Assembly (NCBI GenBank): GCA_017514685.1
Contig: JAFWJN010000056.1
Coordinates: 1 to 64,000, forward strand
From: Clostridia bacterium
GTDB taxonomy: Bacteria; Bacillota; Clostridia; Christensenellales; CAG-138
Length of the DNA: 64,000 nt
Direction: 5' to 3'
Below, piece after piece: positions 1-9,024 of the stretch (position 1 is its first letter; each line of letters opens with the position of its first letter). Under the pieces are notes generated by a model that did not search any database, was not told the DNA's origin, and worked only from the letters and a program-made list of their open reading frames with translations. Both the position numbers and the translations under genes were made by a program.

Positions 1-38
1 ATATCCAGCAGTTTTGTGATAAAATCTTCGTAGAGCAT
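1..38 (-). CDS. 5' end of an unidentified leftward gene (partial)
   Basis: Reading leftward from an ATG at 38 gives an open frame of 12 residues (M-L-Y-E-D-F-I-T-K-L-L-D) that runs off the window edge. An AGAGGTGA Shine-Dalgarno-like stretch precedes the ATG. Too little is present to name a product. It is divergent from murB. I found no convincing promoter for it in the 260 bp gap. Confidence 0.4.
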   Translation of the reverse strand, partial: MLYEDFITKLLD

Positions 39-297
39 AAGTCACCTCTTGCAGATGTTTGGTGGTACTTTCATTCTACAAGCTTTTTGTGATTTGTGCT
101 CTATCTTTTTTTATTTTACCCCAATGTTTAGTATAGAACCAGAAAAGCGGGGAAATCCGCTCTTTTTGTTTCACAAAAATTTCTCCTTCAAAAGCAAAGA
201 CCTGCCTGCGGAACCGGGGATCGGCATGAACACGGACATAAAGTAATAATTGGGAATTGGTCTTGTAAGAAAATTGATTGTTTGTTATACTAACTAT
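39..297. other. Divergent intergenic region upstream of murB
   Basis: About 260 bp separate the leftward gene at the edge from murB. It holds the murB promoter near 263-291 and a small GC hairpin (AGCGG, 146-150, with CCGCT, 157-161) followed by CTTTTT that might be a weak rightward terminator. An open frame of about 65 codons at 49-246 has no ribosome site and no recognisable features, so I do not call it. Confidence 0.5.
263..291 (+). promoter_or_regulatory. Putative sigma-A promoter of murB (extended -10)
   Basis: TTGTAA (263-268), a 17 bp spacer and TATACT (286-291) with an upstream TGT give an extended -10 promoter. The predicted start, 7 nt after the -10, falls on the A of the ATG at 298. 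The transcript would therefore have no leader for that start, and no Shine-Dalgarno is visible before 298 or 310. Confidence 0.55.
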
Positions 298-1212
298 ATG
301 TATACATTTATGGACAGAATCAAAAATGAGCTTGAAAAGCTCGGTGTAAAAGAGAATATTCCGTTGTCTGAACTGACAAGTTTTCGGATCGGCGGAAACG
401 CTGAATTTGTGCTTGATGCGGATTCATATGAGAAGATCAAACAGGCTGTAGCCTTGTGTATCAGGGAAGGAATCCCTTATGTTTTGCTGGGAAAAGGAAC
501 GAATATCCTTGCACCGGATGCTGGTTACAATGGGCTTGTAATAGTATTTTCTCACCCGATCCATCCGCCTGTATGGTTGGAGAACAAAGTAATAGCCTGT
601 GCCGGAACATCATTGACTTCACTTGCCAAGGAGAGTGTCGCGAAAGGCTATAGAGGCATGGAGGGGCTATGCGGAATTCCCGGAAGCGTAGGCGGCGCCT
701 GTGCGATGAACGCGGGTGCGTACAATATGGAGATGAAGCAGATTCTAAAGCGTGTCAGAGTTCTCCGAAATGGAGCCGATCAATGGATCGATGTCAAGCC
801 GGAATCTCTCGGATACAGAAGAAGTGAGTTCTCTTTTCCGAAATGCATTGTCCTTGAAGCTGAAATTGAATTGACAGAAGATGACGGATTTGCAAAGGAA
901 AGAATGCTGGAGTTCGGCAAAAGACGTTCTGAAAAGCAGCCACTGGAATATCCGTCCGCGGGGAGCGCATTCAAACGTCCGACAGGATATTATGCTGGGG
1001 CGCTGATTGAGCAGTGCGGGTTGAAAGGAAAGTCTGTAGGCGGCGCTCAGATCAGTCCGAAGCATGCAGGTTTTATTATCAATACAGGCGGCGCAACAGA
1101 AAGTGATGTTTCAGATCTGATTGAGCTGGTCCGAAATACGGTTTTTGAGCAAACAGGAGTCATGCTGGAACCGGAAATCAAAAGAATGGGGGAGAAAGGA
1201 TGTATCTGCTGA
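298..1212 (+). CDS. murB: UDP-N-acetylenolpyruvoylglucosamine reductase MurB
   Basis: MurB is the flavoprotein that uses NADPH to reduce UDP-GlcNAc-enolpyruvate to UDP-MurNAc in cytosolic peptidoglycan precursor synthesis. Counting from the ATG at 310, the frame shows RIGGNA near residue 26, the FAD-binding GKGTN near 61, GIPGSVGGA at 122-130 and AGSAFKRP (Ser219, the expected proton donor) near 217, and ends with the conserved LEPEIK. Length (300-304 aa) is normal. The start is either ATG 298 or ATG 310. Neither has a Shine-Dalgarno, and 298 coincides with the predicted transcription start. It overlaps rapZ by 13 nt and heads a 13 kb run of co-directional genes. Confidence 0.95.
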   Translation: MYTFMDRIKNELEKLGVKENIPLSELTSFRIGGNAEFVLDADSYEKIKQAVALCIREGIPYVLLGKGTNILAPDAGYNGLVIVFSHPIHPPVWLENKVIACAGTSLTSLAKESVAKGYRGMEGLCGIPGSVGGACAMNAGAYNMEMKQILKRVRVLRNGADQWIDVKPESLGYRRSEFSFPKCIVLEAEIELTEDDGFAKERMLEFGKRRSEKQPLEYPSAGSAFKRPTGYYAGALIEQCGLKGKSVGGAQISPKHAGFIINTGGATESDVSDLIELVRNTVFEQTGVMLEPEIKRMGEKGCIC

Positions 1213-2090
1213 TCGTTACGGGAATGAGCGGGGCAGGAAAAACGCTTGCACTCAGAAGCATGGAAGAACTGGGATTCTATTGTGTGGATAATCTCCCTTC
1301 TCCGATGCTTGCTGAATTTGTCAAAATGTGCGAGAGCGCGGTTCCTCCAATCGAAAAAGCAGCGGTCACCATTGATTCCAGAGAAAGTCTGCTTTCGCAT
1401 AATTCCCGTTCCGTTGTCGCGGAGATCAAGAAACTGAAAATTCCCTACGATGTACTCTTTTTAGATGCAAGGAAAGATGTGCTGAAAAAAAGGTACAATG
1501 AAACGCGAAGACGGCATCCCCTTGGCGTTGCTGGAGAAGCAGATTCCGGTGTTGATTCCGAAGTTGTATACTTGGGGGATCTCAGAGATATTGCAACAAG
1601 AACAATTGATACGAGTGATATCTCATCCAGGGATTTTTCCAAAATGATGGTCAAAATCCTTCCGGAGTTTTCGGAAAAAGAAATGTCGCTGATCGTTTCG
1701 AGCTTCGGCTTTAAGCGCGGAGTTCCGGTAGACGCGGATTTCGTAATCGATATGCGATTCTGTGATAACCCGTTCTATTACGAAGATATGAGACCTTTAT
1801 CCGGATTGGATAAGAAAGTGTTTGATTTCGTCATGGAACAGCCTTTTGTAAAAGAGTATCTGGACGGACTGAGAACCAACATACTGAAAATGATCCCTCT
1901 GTTTGAACAGCAGGAAAAGCATATTTTGAGAATTTGCTTTGGGTGCACAGGCGGCAGACATCGCTCCGTGGCAGCGGCAGAAGCTTTTGCCGAAAGCATG
2001 CGCCGGGCAGGACAGGCCGTTCGTGTTTTTCACAGGGACCTGATCACAGAAGAAGAGGATATTTCCGCAAGGTTTCATAAAGAATCATGA
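1200..2090 (+). CDS. rapZ: RNase adapter / nucleotide-binding protein RapZ (YvcJ family)
   Basis: This is a P-loop ATP/GTP-binding protein of the RapZ/YvcJ family. In E. coli it delivers GlmZ small RNA to RNase E; in Bacillus YvcJ it affects competence. The Walker A motif GMSGAGKT sits at residues 8-15 and the family signature CFGCTGGRHRSV lies near residue 250. Length (296 aa) is typical. It begins inside the 3' end of murB with GGAG upstream and ends overlapping whiA by 4 nt. In many Firmicutes a gluconeogenesis-factor gene (yvcK) lies between rapZ and whiA; here it is missing. Confidence 0.93.
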   Translation: MYLLIVTGMSGAGKTLALRSMEELGFYCVDNLPSPMLAEFVKMCESAVPPIEKAAVTIDSRESLLSHNSRSVVAEIKKLKIPYDVLFLDARKDVLKKRYNETRRRHPLGVAGEADSGVDSEVVYLGDLRDIATRTIDTSDISSRDFSKMMVKILPEFSEKEMSLIVSSFGFKRGVPVDADFVIDMRFCDNPFYYEDMRPLSGLDKKVFDFVMEQPFVKEYLDGLRTNILKMIPLFEQQEKHILRICFGCTGGRHRSVAAAEAFAESMRRAGQAVRVFHRDLITEEEDISARFHKES

Positions 2091-3013
2091 GTTTCGCTGA
2101 AAACTGCAGAGGTGAATTAATTCGGATTCGCCTTCATAAACAAGAAATACGGCTGGCGCAGCTTGCCGGACTTACAATAACAGCAGGCGGAATCCGCCTG
2201 TTTCAGAAACCGGCTGTTTTTTACCAGACGGAAAGCCTTTCTGTTGCTCAGCATATCATGTCACTTTCCATGAGTGATTATGATCTGGACAGCGTGATTG
2301 AACAGAAAGATCGTGAATTCCACAGAAAACCGATTTACGTGGTGAATCTGTCCGGCAAAGATATCGATCGGTATCTAAGTGAAACCGGCGCATTGACTTG
2401 CGGTGACGACGGGATGCACATTCTTTCGGACATTCCAAAGGAAGTTTTTTCTTCGGATGAGGCAAAACGCGCGTTCCTCAGAGGATGCTTCTTAGGCGGT
2501 GGAACTTGTGTGGACCCCAAAAGGAGTTATCATCTTGAACTGATTTGCCGGACGGAATCTGTTGCTCATACAATATTCAGTCTGATTCAGGAATATAGAA
2601 TCACGGCGCGGATATTCACAAGAAAAGAGCGATTTGTCGTATATCTGAAAGAAGCTGATGAGGTTATGGGATTTCTGGCGCTGATCGGCGCGGATTCCGC
2701 AGCAATCGGATTTGCGAATGTCCGAGTTGAAAAGGATATGCGCAATTATATTAACCGCAAGAATAACTGTGAGACCGCGAACATCGATAAGCAGATTGTC
2801 GCTTCCCTGAAACAGCAGGCTGCGATCAGAAAAATCCTTGCGAACATGCCGGAAGATGCGCTGCCGGATTCATTGCGTGAAGCTGCCGAATTAAGAATGA
2901 ACTATCCGGACGCGACACTTACGGAACTTGCCGAACTTGCAGGCATCCAGAAATCAGGGATGAACCATCGGCTCGCAAGGCTGATCCGTATGGCGGAGGA
3001 ATTAAAAGAATGA
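2087..3013 (+). CDS. whiA: DNA-binding protein WhiA
   Basis: WhiA is a conserved Gram-positive protein with an N-terminal degenerate LAGLIDADG homing-endonuclease-like domain and a C-terminal helix-turn-helix. In Streptomyces it is a sporulation regulator, and in Bacillus it affects cell division and chromosome segregation. The frame shows the family pattern, including FLRGCFLGGGTC mid-protein, YINRKNNCETANI before the HTH, and a terminal HTH (LAELAGIQKSGMNHRL). Length of 308 aa is normal. ATG overlaps the rapZ stop (4 nt), and it overlaps the next methyltransferase by 4 nt, so translation is probably coupled. Confidence 0.92.
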   Translation: MSFAENCRGELIRIRLHKQEIRLAQLAGLTITAGGIRLFQKPAVFYQTESLSVAQHIMSLSMSDYDLDSVIEQKDREFHRKPIYVVNLSGKDIDRYLSETGALTCGDDGMHILSDIPKEVFSSDEAKRAFLRGCFLGGGTCVDPKRSYHLELICRTESVAHTIFSLIQEYRITARIFTRKERFVVYLKEADEVMGFLALIGADSAAIGFANVRVEKDMRNYINRKNNCETANIDKQIVASLKQQAAIRKILANMPEDALPDSLREAAELRMNYPDATLTELAELAGIQKSGMNHRLARLIRMAEELKE

Positions 3014-3774
3014 GCGGAAATCAGTACGGCGAATTTGCCCATTCCTATGATCTCATGATGAACAGTGTTGACTACCGGAAGTGGGTTGTTTATCTGGAAT
3101 CGTTCCTCAGAGAGCACGGAGCGCAGACAGTGCTGGATGCCGCCTGCGGGACGGGAAAGATCACGGTCGCGCTTGCACGGGATGGATTTAAAGTGACAGG
3201 CAGTGATCTCAGTGAGGATATGCTGATGGAAGCCCGCGCACATGCTTTGGAAAGCGGACAGAGATTGATACCGTTTGTTTGTCAGAATATGACGGACATT
3301 TCAGTTCATCGCCCGGTTGATGCTGTCATTTCAACTTGCGACGGAGTCAACTATCTGACTTCATTGGAAGAGGTCGAACGTTTCTTTCAAAGTGCATTCC
3401 GATGCTTGAAACCAGGCGGACTGCTGTTGTTTGATATCTCTTCTGATTATAAACTGGAGCGTATTCTCGGGAATGAAACTTTTACGGAAGTAACGGATGA
3501 TTACGCATATATCTGGTACAATTCATTCGATTCGGAAAGACGTTTAATTGAAATGGATCTGACCTTCTTTGTGAAGAGAGGCGGGACATATTCCAGATTT
3601 CAGGAAGAGCATGTTCAGCGTGCTCATTCCATACATGAGATTGTGAAGCTGCTGAATCAGACGGGTTTTTCAGCGGAAGGTATTTATGATGCCTTTACGA
3701 GGGAACCGGTAAGGCCGGAAAGCGAAAGGATTCAGTTTGCAGCAATCAGACAAGAGGAAAAAGATAATGGATAA
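3010..3774 (+). CDS. Class I SAM-dependent methyltransferase
   Basis: This is a 254 aa Rossmann-fold methyltransferase. Motif I VLDAACGTGK lies at residues 41-50, followed by the acidic ribose-binding loop (SDLSEDML) and a motif IV-like region with LKPGGLLLFD. The substrate cannot be deduced; such proteins are usually annotated only as class I methyltransferases acting on small molecules. The start overlaps the whiA stop (ATGA at 3010) and its end overlaps the hslO ribosome site, consistent with one transcript. No membrane or extra domains are visible. Confidence 0.85.
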   Translation: MSGNQYGEFAHSYDLMMNSVDYRKWVVYLESFLREHGAQTVLDAACGTGKITVALARDGFKVTGSDLSEDMLMEARAHALESGQRLIPFVCQNMTDISVHRPVDAVISTCDGVNYLTSLEEVERFFQSAFRCLKPGGLLLFDISSDYKLERILGNETFTEVTDDYAYIWYNSFDSERRLIEMDLTFFVKRGGTYSRFQEEHVQRAHSIHEIVKLLNQTGFSAEGIYDAFTREPVRPESERIQFAAIRQEEKDNG

Positions 3775-4669
3775 AATGATACATGGAATGCTTTGCGGAC
3801 AGACGATTCGGTTCTGTCTGATTTCAGGAAAGGAAATGGTTCAGACGGCACAGTCAATCCATGGCTTGTCCCGTGTCGCTACCGCCGCTTTGGGAAGGCA
3901 GCTGCTGATGACAAGCGTACTGGCTTCTCAGATGAAGAACCAGACCGATACCGTTACAACGGTCATTGCCGGAAACGGACCTTCCGGAAACCTGGTTTGT
4001 GTGGGCAGAGGGGCTGGACTGGTAAAAGGATACGCCACGGAACCTGACATAGAACTTCCTCCTCGTGAGGATGGTAAACTGGATGTCGGAGGTTATGTCG
4101 GAAGACGGGGAAAGCTGACCATTATCAGGGACCTCGGACTGAAAGAACCGTATGTCGGGATGTGCAACCTTGTATCCGGTGAAATCGCGGAAGATTTTGC
4201 CCAATATTTCACAGCCAGTGAACAGCAGCCATCTTTGGTTTATCTCGGAGTCCGGGAGGAAGCGGAGAGCGGTAAAGTAATAGGCGCGGGAGGAATACTG
4301 ATTCAGCCTATGCCCGGCTGTCCGGAAGAGCAGATAGCAAGGGTGGAAGCAGCCGCGCAGCACATGACGAAACTGACGCAGTTTTTATCGGAAGGCATGG
4401 ATCTTTCGGATGCTGTTACCGAATTTCTGGGAACATTGGAACCGGAGATTACAGCGGAATTTGTGCCTGCATTCTCATGCGATTGCACGCGGGACAGGCT
4501 TGAGCGAGCGCTATTGTCAATCGGCGAGAAAGAATTGACCGATATTCTGGAAAATGAGGGAGAAGCAGAATTGACCTGTCAGTTCTGTCTCAAAAAATAT
4601 CATTTCGACAGAGAAGATCTGACCGGTCTGTTGAATTCGGCAAAATCAGGGAGAGCGGATGGAGAATAA
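3767..4669 (+). CDS. hslO: Redox-regulated chaperone Hsp33 (HslO)
   Basis: Hsp33 is a cytosolic holdase chaperone switched on by oxidation of a zinc-binding four-cysteine centre. With the start at 3767 (GAGGAAA upstream) the protein is 300 aa. The redox centre is visible as C238-x-C240 and C271-x-x-C274. The N-terminal domain is canonical, with GYVGRRGKLTIIRD in the middle. An in-frame upstream ATG at 3737 lies inside the methyltransferase gene and has no better ribosome site. The end overlaps the TPR gene by 11 nt. Confidence 0.95.
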   Translation: MDKMIHGMLCGQTIRFCLISGKEMVQTAQSIHGLSRVATAALGRQLLMTSVLASQMKNQTDTVTTVIAGNGPSGNLVCVGRGAGLVKGYATEPDIELPPREDGKLDVGGYVGRRGKLTIIRDLGLKEPYVGMCNLVSGEIAEDFAQYFTASEQQPSLVYLGVREEAESGKVIGAGGILIQPMPGCPEEQIARVEAAAQHMTKLTQFLSEGMDLSDAVTEFLGTLEPEITAEFVPAFSCDCTRDRLERALLSIGEKELTDILENEGEAELTCQFCLKKYHFDREDLTGLLNSAKSGRADGE

Positions 4670-6404
4670 GGAAGAAAACGGCATCGTAGTGCCTTTCACT
4701 CAGAATGCTGAGTTTTATTACCGAAGGGCATGCCGTTATCTGGAAGAGAATAATGAATTACTGGCTGTTCAGTATGCGCGGAGAGCTTATTCAATGGATC
4801 CGCATGATGTGGAATACGCCATAACGCTTGCGGAAACATTGAATCAGATCCATCGGTATGATGATAGCATCAGGGTACTTCTGACGGCATGTCCTGTCAA
4901 CGAGATGCCTTCGGATGCTCTGTTTGGTCTTGCGTCCAATTTCATGGGGCTTGAAGAGTTTCAGGCTGCGGGACAGTGCGCTGAAATTTGTCTGCAAAAA
5001 GAGAAAAACGGACCATATGCGGATCGCGCTATGGACCTGCTGGATCTTTTGGATGACAGGGAAGACCTGGAATATCAGATCGGGCTTGCGGAAGGCGAGG
5101 ATATTAACCTTCTTGAACAGATTCGATATGCGAAAGCAATGCAGTTTTCTGAGAATGCGGATAAGGCGATCTCGTTGCTGGAGAAACTGACCGATCAGTA
5201 TCCGGAATCGGATATTCTGGATATGGAAATAGCGATGGCAATGTTTTCCACCCAGGAGTACCAGCCGGCAGAGCAAAGATTATTCCGTATTTTTCAAAGA
5301 AACAGCAGGCATATCCGCGCCCATCTGTTAATGGCGCTGCTGTATCATGCGGAAGGAAGAAATCAGGAAGCCGAAGAGGAGCTGAGCAGAACCGTGATCG
5401 ATCCGGATGCTTCACCGGAAGAACTCGGATATGCCGGAGCGGTTTTTATTGAGTTTGACAAGATTGACAGGGCAGTGGATTCGCTGGAACGTTTACGGAA
5501 GTTTCTCCCCTATGACAAGGATATGCTGCATGAACTGGCATTCTGCTATCTGCGGCAAAACAAGAGAGAACTTGCGGAAGAAACGTACAGGATTCTCTTC
5601 ATGTCGGATGAATCCGATACGGTAGCGCGGTACTACGAGAATGCAATCCGAACGGAAGAGGAAGATGCATTTTTAAACAGTTGGTCTCTCCATTATGACG
5701 TTCCGATCAATGAATTTCTGAGACGGCAGGCTTTCATTCTGGATATCGCCAAAGAGGGGGCGGATGGGATTAAAAAAGCATGGGAGAATGATTCCGAGTT
5801 TAAAGAACTTCTTCAATGGGCTCTTTTCAGCCATCTGGTAACTTTTAAAAAAGCGGTTATTCAGATTCTGAGTCTGATCAATGACGATGAAACAGAGAGA
5901 ATGCTGAGACAGTTTATCATAGCGTTTGATCAAAATGATCAGGATAAACAGTTCGCATTCGGTTCATTGCTCTCAAGAGAGGCAAAACCGCCTTTTGCGG
6001 TGAATATCGGGGGCAAATGGCAGTATGGATCGGTAAGCCCGGTTTCCATACCGGAAAGGCTGCCGAAATCCTATGAATACATTCTGATGAATATCCGCAG
6101 CCTGAAAGAGAAGGCGAAAAGCGTTTCTGAAAATCAGGCCGCCATGATACCGAATCAAGCGGAGGAAATCGGAACTCAGATCTTCATGCTCTATCTCAAT
6201 ACCCTTGAGGGAAGGTATCCTGTGCTGACTCCGATGCAAAGGGAAGCGATGAGCGCGGCATTTGTGCTTCTTGCCGTCAATTCCATGAATTCGGATGTTG
6301 AGATACCGCCGGAAATGATTTGCGGCTGGTATGGAGTCAGCAGACTCAGGCTGGAGAATGCTCTGGAGAGGATCTTCAGCCATCTGCAGGGAGGAGAAAA
6401 ATAA
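4659..6404 (+). CDS. Tetratricopeptide-repeat protein of unknown role
   Basis: This 581 aa soluble protein has several TPR-like helical pairs in its first 330 residues, for example AVQYARRAYSMDPHDVEYA and AISLLEKLTDQYPES. The C-terminal 250 residues are a helical region I do not recognise. No signal peptide or membrane segment is present. It starts within the last codons of hslO and precedes the rRNA methyltransferase by a few nucleotides. The TPR region implies a protein-protein scaffold; the partner is unknown. Confidence 0.8.
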   Translation: MENKEENGIVVPFTQNAEFYYRRACRYLEENNELLAVQYARRAYSMDPHDVEYAITLAETLNQIHRYDDSIRVLLTACPVNEMPSDALFGLASNFMGLEEFQAAGQCAEICLQKEKNGPYADRAMDLLDLLDDREDLEYQIGLAEGEDINLLEQIRYAKAMQFSENADKAISLLEKLTDQYPESDILDMEIAMAMFSTQEYQPAEQRLFRIFQRNSRHIRAHLLMALLYHAEGRNQEAEEELSRTVIDPDASPEELGYAGAVFIEFDKIDRAVDSLERLRKFLPYDKDMLHELAFCYLRQNKRELAEETYRILFMSDESDTVARYYENAIRTEEEDAFLNSWSLHYDVPINEFLRRQAFILDIAKEGADGIKKAWENDSEFKELLQWALFSHLVTFKKAVIQILSLINDDETERMLRQFIIAFDQNDQDKQFAFGSLLSREAKPPFAVNIGGKWQYGSVSPVSIPERLPKSYEYILMNIRSLKEKAKSVSENQAAMIPNQAEEIGTQIFMLYLNTLEGRYPVLTPMQREAMSAAFVLLAVNSMNSDVEIPPEMICGWYGVSRLRLENALERIFSHLQGGEK

Positions 6405-6409
6405 GCGTT

Positions 6410-7573
6410 ATGCGTTTTGTAGCAACCTGTAAGCTGGGGTTGGAATCCACGGTAGGAATCTCTCTCCGGAAGATGGGAATTGAATCATATGAGACCCTTG
6501 ATGCGCGAGTGTTGTTTGATGGAGATTTTTCCGATATGGCCAGGGCGCTGCTTTGGCTCAGGACGGCGGAGAGACTTCTTCTGACGGTAGGAACGTTCAA
6601 AGCCACTTCCTTCGATGAACTGTTTGAGAAAACAAAAGCACTGGACTGGAAACCTTATTTACGGCCTTCCAATAAGATTCATGTCAATGGGAAAAGCGCA
6701 AAAAGCACGTTGTTTTCTGTTTCCGACTGCCAGAGCATCGTAAAGAAAGCAATCGTGGAGAATCTGAAGTCGGCATACAGAACAGATACGATTCCCGAGA
6801 ATGGTCCGGAAGTGATCGTGGAAGTCGGCATATTAAAGGACGAAGTGACGATTGCGCTGGATTGCTGCGGCGCAGGGCTTTCCAGAAGAGGATACCGGAC
6901 TTACAATGTGGCAGCTCCGCTTTCGGAAACGCTTGGAGCGGGAATGGTGATGCTTTCCCGGTTTTTCCCGGACACTCCGCTGATTGATCCCATGTGCGGG
7001 TCAGGGACGATCCCGATCGAGGCAGCCATGATCGCAAATCATATTGCGCCCTCCAGAGGCCGAAGTTTTGCTTCCGAGAACTGGCAGTTTCTGCCAAAGG
7101 ATGTTTTTCAGATCGCGCGTGAACAGGCAAGAGATGAAGAAAAACATGAAAAACTACTGATTCTGGGATCGGACATCGATGCAAGATGTATCGATCTCTG
7201 CAAAAAGCATGCTAAAAAAGCAGGCGTTATGCTGCAGTGGAAGATCTGCGATCTGAAAGATTTTTCGACGGACTGGGAGAAAGGCGTTATTCTCTGCAAT
7301 CCTCCTTACGGAGAGAGATTGCTGGAACAGAAGGAAGTGAACAGGCTTTATCATCTGATGAGGCAGAAATTCGACCAGTATCCTGACTGGGAGAAAAACA
7401 TTATCACAGCAAGGAAAGATTTTGAAGCCGTATATGGCAAAAAAGCGGACAAGCGGAGAAAACTTTCCAACGGCGGAATGACTTGTACGGTTTACCGCTA
7501 TTTTGCGCAGAGGGAAAAGACCTTTGCTGAGAAAGATGCATCCGGCGGTGTATCTTCTGATAACGAACTGTAA
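6410..7573 (+). CDS. THUMP-domain class I rRNA methyltransferase (RlmL N-half / YpsC-like)
   Basis: This is a 387 aa RNA N2-guanine methyltransferase homologue. It has an N-terminal THUMP-type RNA-binding region (residues about 1-155), motif I DPMCGSGT (193-200) and the catalytic NPPY (297-300) typical of base-amine methylation. It matches the N-terminal half of E. coli RlmL, which modifies G2445 of 23S rRNA; the precise site here is inferred. The ATG at 6410 fits the family start. GGGAGG lies about 14 nt upstream, slightly far. The open frame extends upstream into the TPR gene, but that extension is not conserved-looking. Confidence 0.88.
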   Translation: MRFVATCKLGLESTVGISLRKMGIESYETLDARVLFDGDFSDMARALLWLRTAERLLLTVGTFKATSFDELFEKTKALDWKPYLRPSNKIHVNGKSAKSTLFSVSDCQSIVKKAIVENLKSAYRTDTIPENGPEVIVEVGILKDEVTIALDCCGAGLSRRGYRTYNVAAPLSETLGAGMVMLSRFFPDTPLIDPMCGSGTIPIEAAMIANHIAPSRGRSFASENWQFLPKDVFQIAREQARDEEKHEKLLILGSDIDARCIDLCKKHAKKAGVMLQWKICDLKDFSTDWEKGVILCNPPYGERLLEQKEVNRLYHLMRQKFDQYPDWEKNIITARKDFEAVYGKKADKRRKLSNGGMTCTVYRYFAQREKTFAEKDASGGVSSDNEL

Positions 7574-7589
7574 AGGATTTGATAACAAA

Positions 7590-8258
7590 ATGCTTATTGG
7601 TAATTTATCTCAACTGTTCAGTAATCCGGGCGCTGTATTGATGCAGCTTGCGTATACGATCCCGGTAATTCTGATCAGTCTGACCCTTCATGAATGGGCA
7701 CATGCATATGCTGCGTTCCGTTGCGGTGATCCGACCGCCAGAAATCTGGGGCGTATGACGCTGAATCCAATCGCGCATATTGACCCCATCGGCTTTTTAA
7801 GCTTATTGCTTTTAGGATTCGGCTGGGCGAAACCGGTGCCCGTCAACAGCAGAAATTTCACAAATTATAAAGTCGGAGAGACAGTTGTCTCTCTGGCAGG
7901 CGTGACGATGAACTTTTTACTGGTTCTGCTTGCAGGAACAGCGCTCGTTATAATCGGCAGAGTGTATCCGATGGCGTTTTTGAATACTGCGCTTATCACA
8001 ATTCTGGTGTATGTGATTTCTTTGAATGTCACATTGATGGTGTTCAATTTGTTTCCGGTCTATCCTTTGGATGGATATCATATTTTTGAGCTTCTTTTCG
8101 CAAAAGTGCTCCCGGTGAGATTCTTTATGTTTATGCATCGATACGGATACTGGATTCTGATCGTGCTGCTGCTCCTGTTCAACCGTCTCGGATTCTCGCC
8201 AATCAGTGTGGTCCGTGGATGGGTGTTTGAAATCATTAACAAATTGATTGCGATCTGA
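7590..8258 (+). CDS. Site-2 protease family (M50) membrane metalloprotease
   Basis: This is a 222 aa polytopic membrane protein with the zinc motif HEWAH (H34, E35, H38) in the first helix group and the third ligand in YPLDG (D161). It belongs to the short, PDZ-less M50 group found beside scpA in many Firmicutes. The substrate is not deducible. I chose the ATG at 7590 because AAAGGA precedes it and it gives a hydrophobic N-terminus; the longer frame from 7503 overlaps the methyltransferase. The stop TGA is one base before the scpA start. Confidence 0.9.
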   Translation: MLIGNLSQLFSNPGAVLMQLAYTIPVILISLTLHEWAHAYAAFRCGDPTARNLGRMTLNPIAHIDPIGFLSLLLLGFGWAKPVPVNSRNFTNYKVGETVVSLAGVTMNFLLVLLAGTALVIIGRVYPMAFLNTALITILVYVISLNVTLMVFNLFPVYPLDGYHIFELLFAKVLPVRFFMFMHRYGYWILIVLLLLFNRLGFSPISVVRGWVFEIINKLIAI

Positions 8259-8259
8259 T

Positions 8260-9024
8260 ATGGAAGAGTACAGAGTTTCCTTGTCTCAGTTTGAAGGACC
8301 GCTTGACCTGCTCCTTCATCTGATAGAAAAGGCTGAATTGAATATAGAGGATATCTTTGTATCCGAGATCACATCACAGTATCTGGCTTTAATGGGAGAT
8401 CTTTCTGACGTGGATATGGATAAGGCAAGTGCGTTTTTATCTGTTGCCGCACAGTTGCTGTTTATAAAATCCAGGAGCTTGCTGCCAAGAACGGCTGCAA
8501 CCGAGGAACAGGAAGAAGATCCGGAACAGCAGTTGATTCGGCAGCTGCGTGAATATAAGGCTTTCAAAGAAGTCAGCGAAGGTCTTTCAGAGCGTTTTGA
8601 GGAAGCAAAAAAAGAGTATGCGCGCTTGCCGGAAGATATTATTCTTCCTCCGCAGAAAGTAGATTTGGAAAACGCAACCATTGATAATTTATTTCAGGCA
8701 TTTTTGCAGATTCTGAATCGTACTGAGGAAGAGAAAAAACCGGAAACGGTAAGGCGAGTCCGACCGGACGCATTTACGGTACGGGATAGAGTGAATCATC
8801 TGAGAAAAAAACTCGCATCCGGAAGAGTTGCTTTTAAAGATCTTTTCACGGATACGAGTTCCAGAATGGAAAAGATTGTAACTTTTATGGCACTTTTGGA
8901 AATGCTCGCTCACGGCGAAGTCCGCGTGACACAGGGAGCAACATTTGCGCCGATTTATATCCGGGCGAAAAATTTGAATACAGACGACTCGGATTATACC
9001 TATATGGATGAGGATGAAGAATGA
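8260..9024 (+). CDS. scpA: Segregation and condensation protein A (kleisin ScpA)
   Basis: ScpA is the kleisin that bridges Smc heads and, with ScpB, forms bacterial condensin. The 254 aa frame carries the N-terminal signature FEGPLDLLLHLIEK and a C-terminal winged-helix region (LLEMLAHGEVRVTQ). The start is ATG 8260, one base after the M50 stop. An alternative TTG at 8248 would overlap. It overlaps scpB by 4 nt, so production of the two subunits is probably coupled. Confidence 0.95.
   Translation: MEEYRVSLSQFEGPLDLLLHLIEKAELNIEDIFVSEITSQYLALMGDLSDVDMDKASAFLSVAAQLLFIKSRSLLPRTAATEEQEEDPEQQLIRQLREYKAFKEVSEGLSERFEEAKKEYARLPEDIILPPQKVDLENATIDNLFQAFLQILNRTEEEKKPETVRRVRPDAFTVRDRVNHLRKKLASGRVAFKDLFTDTSSRMEKIVTFMALLEMLAHGEVRVTQGATFAPIYIRAKNLNTDDSDYTYMDEDEE

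Noticed and set aside
1-38. Partial gene as a transposase
   Set aside because: Twelve residues are not enough to assign any family, and there are no terminal inverted repeats in view.
146-167. Hairpin with T-run before murB as a firm terminator
   Set aside because: The stem is only 5 bp; kept as a weak possibility in the intergenic entry only.
49-246. Rightward 65-codon open frame upstream of murB
   Set aside because: No ribosome site or promoter; composition is that of an AT-rich intergenic region, and no domain is recognisable.
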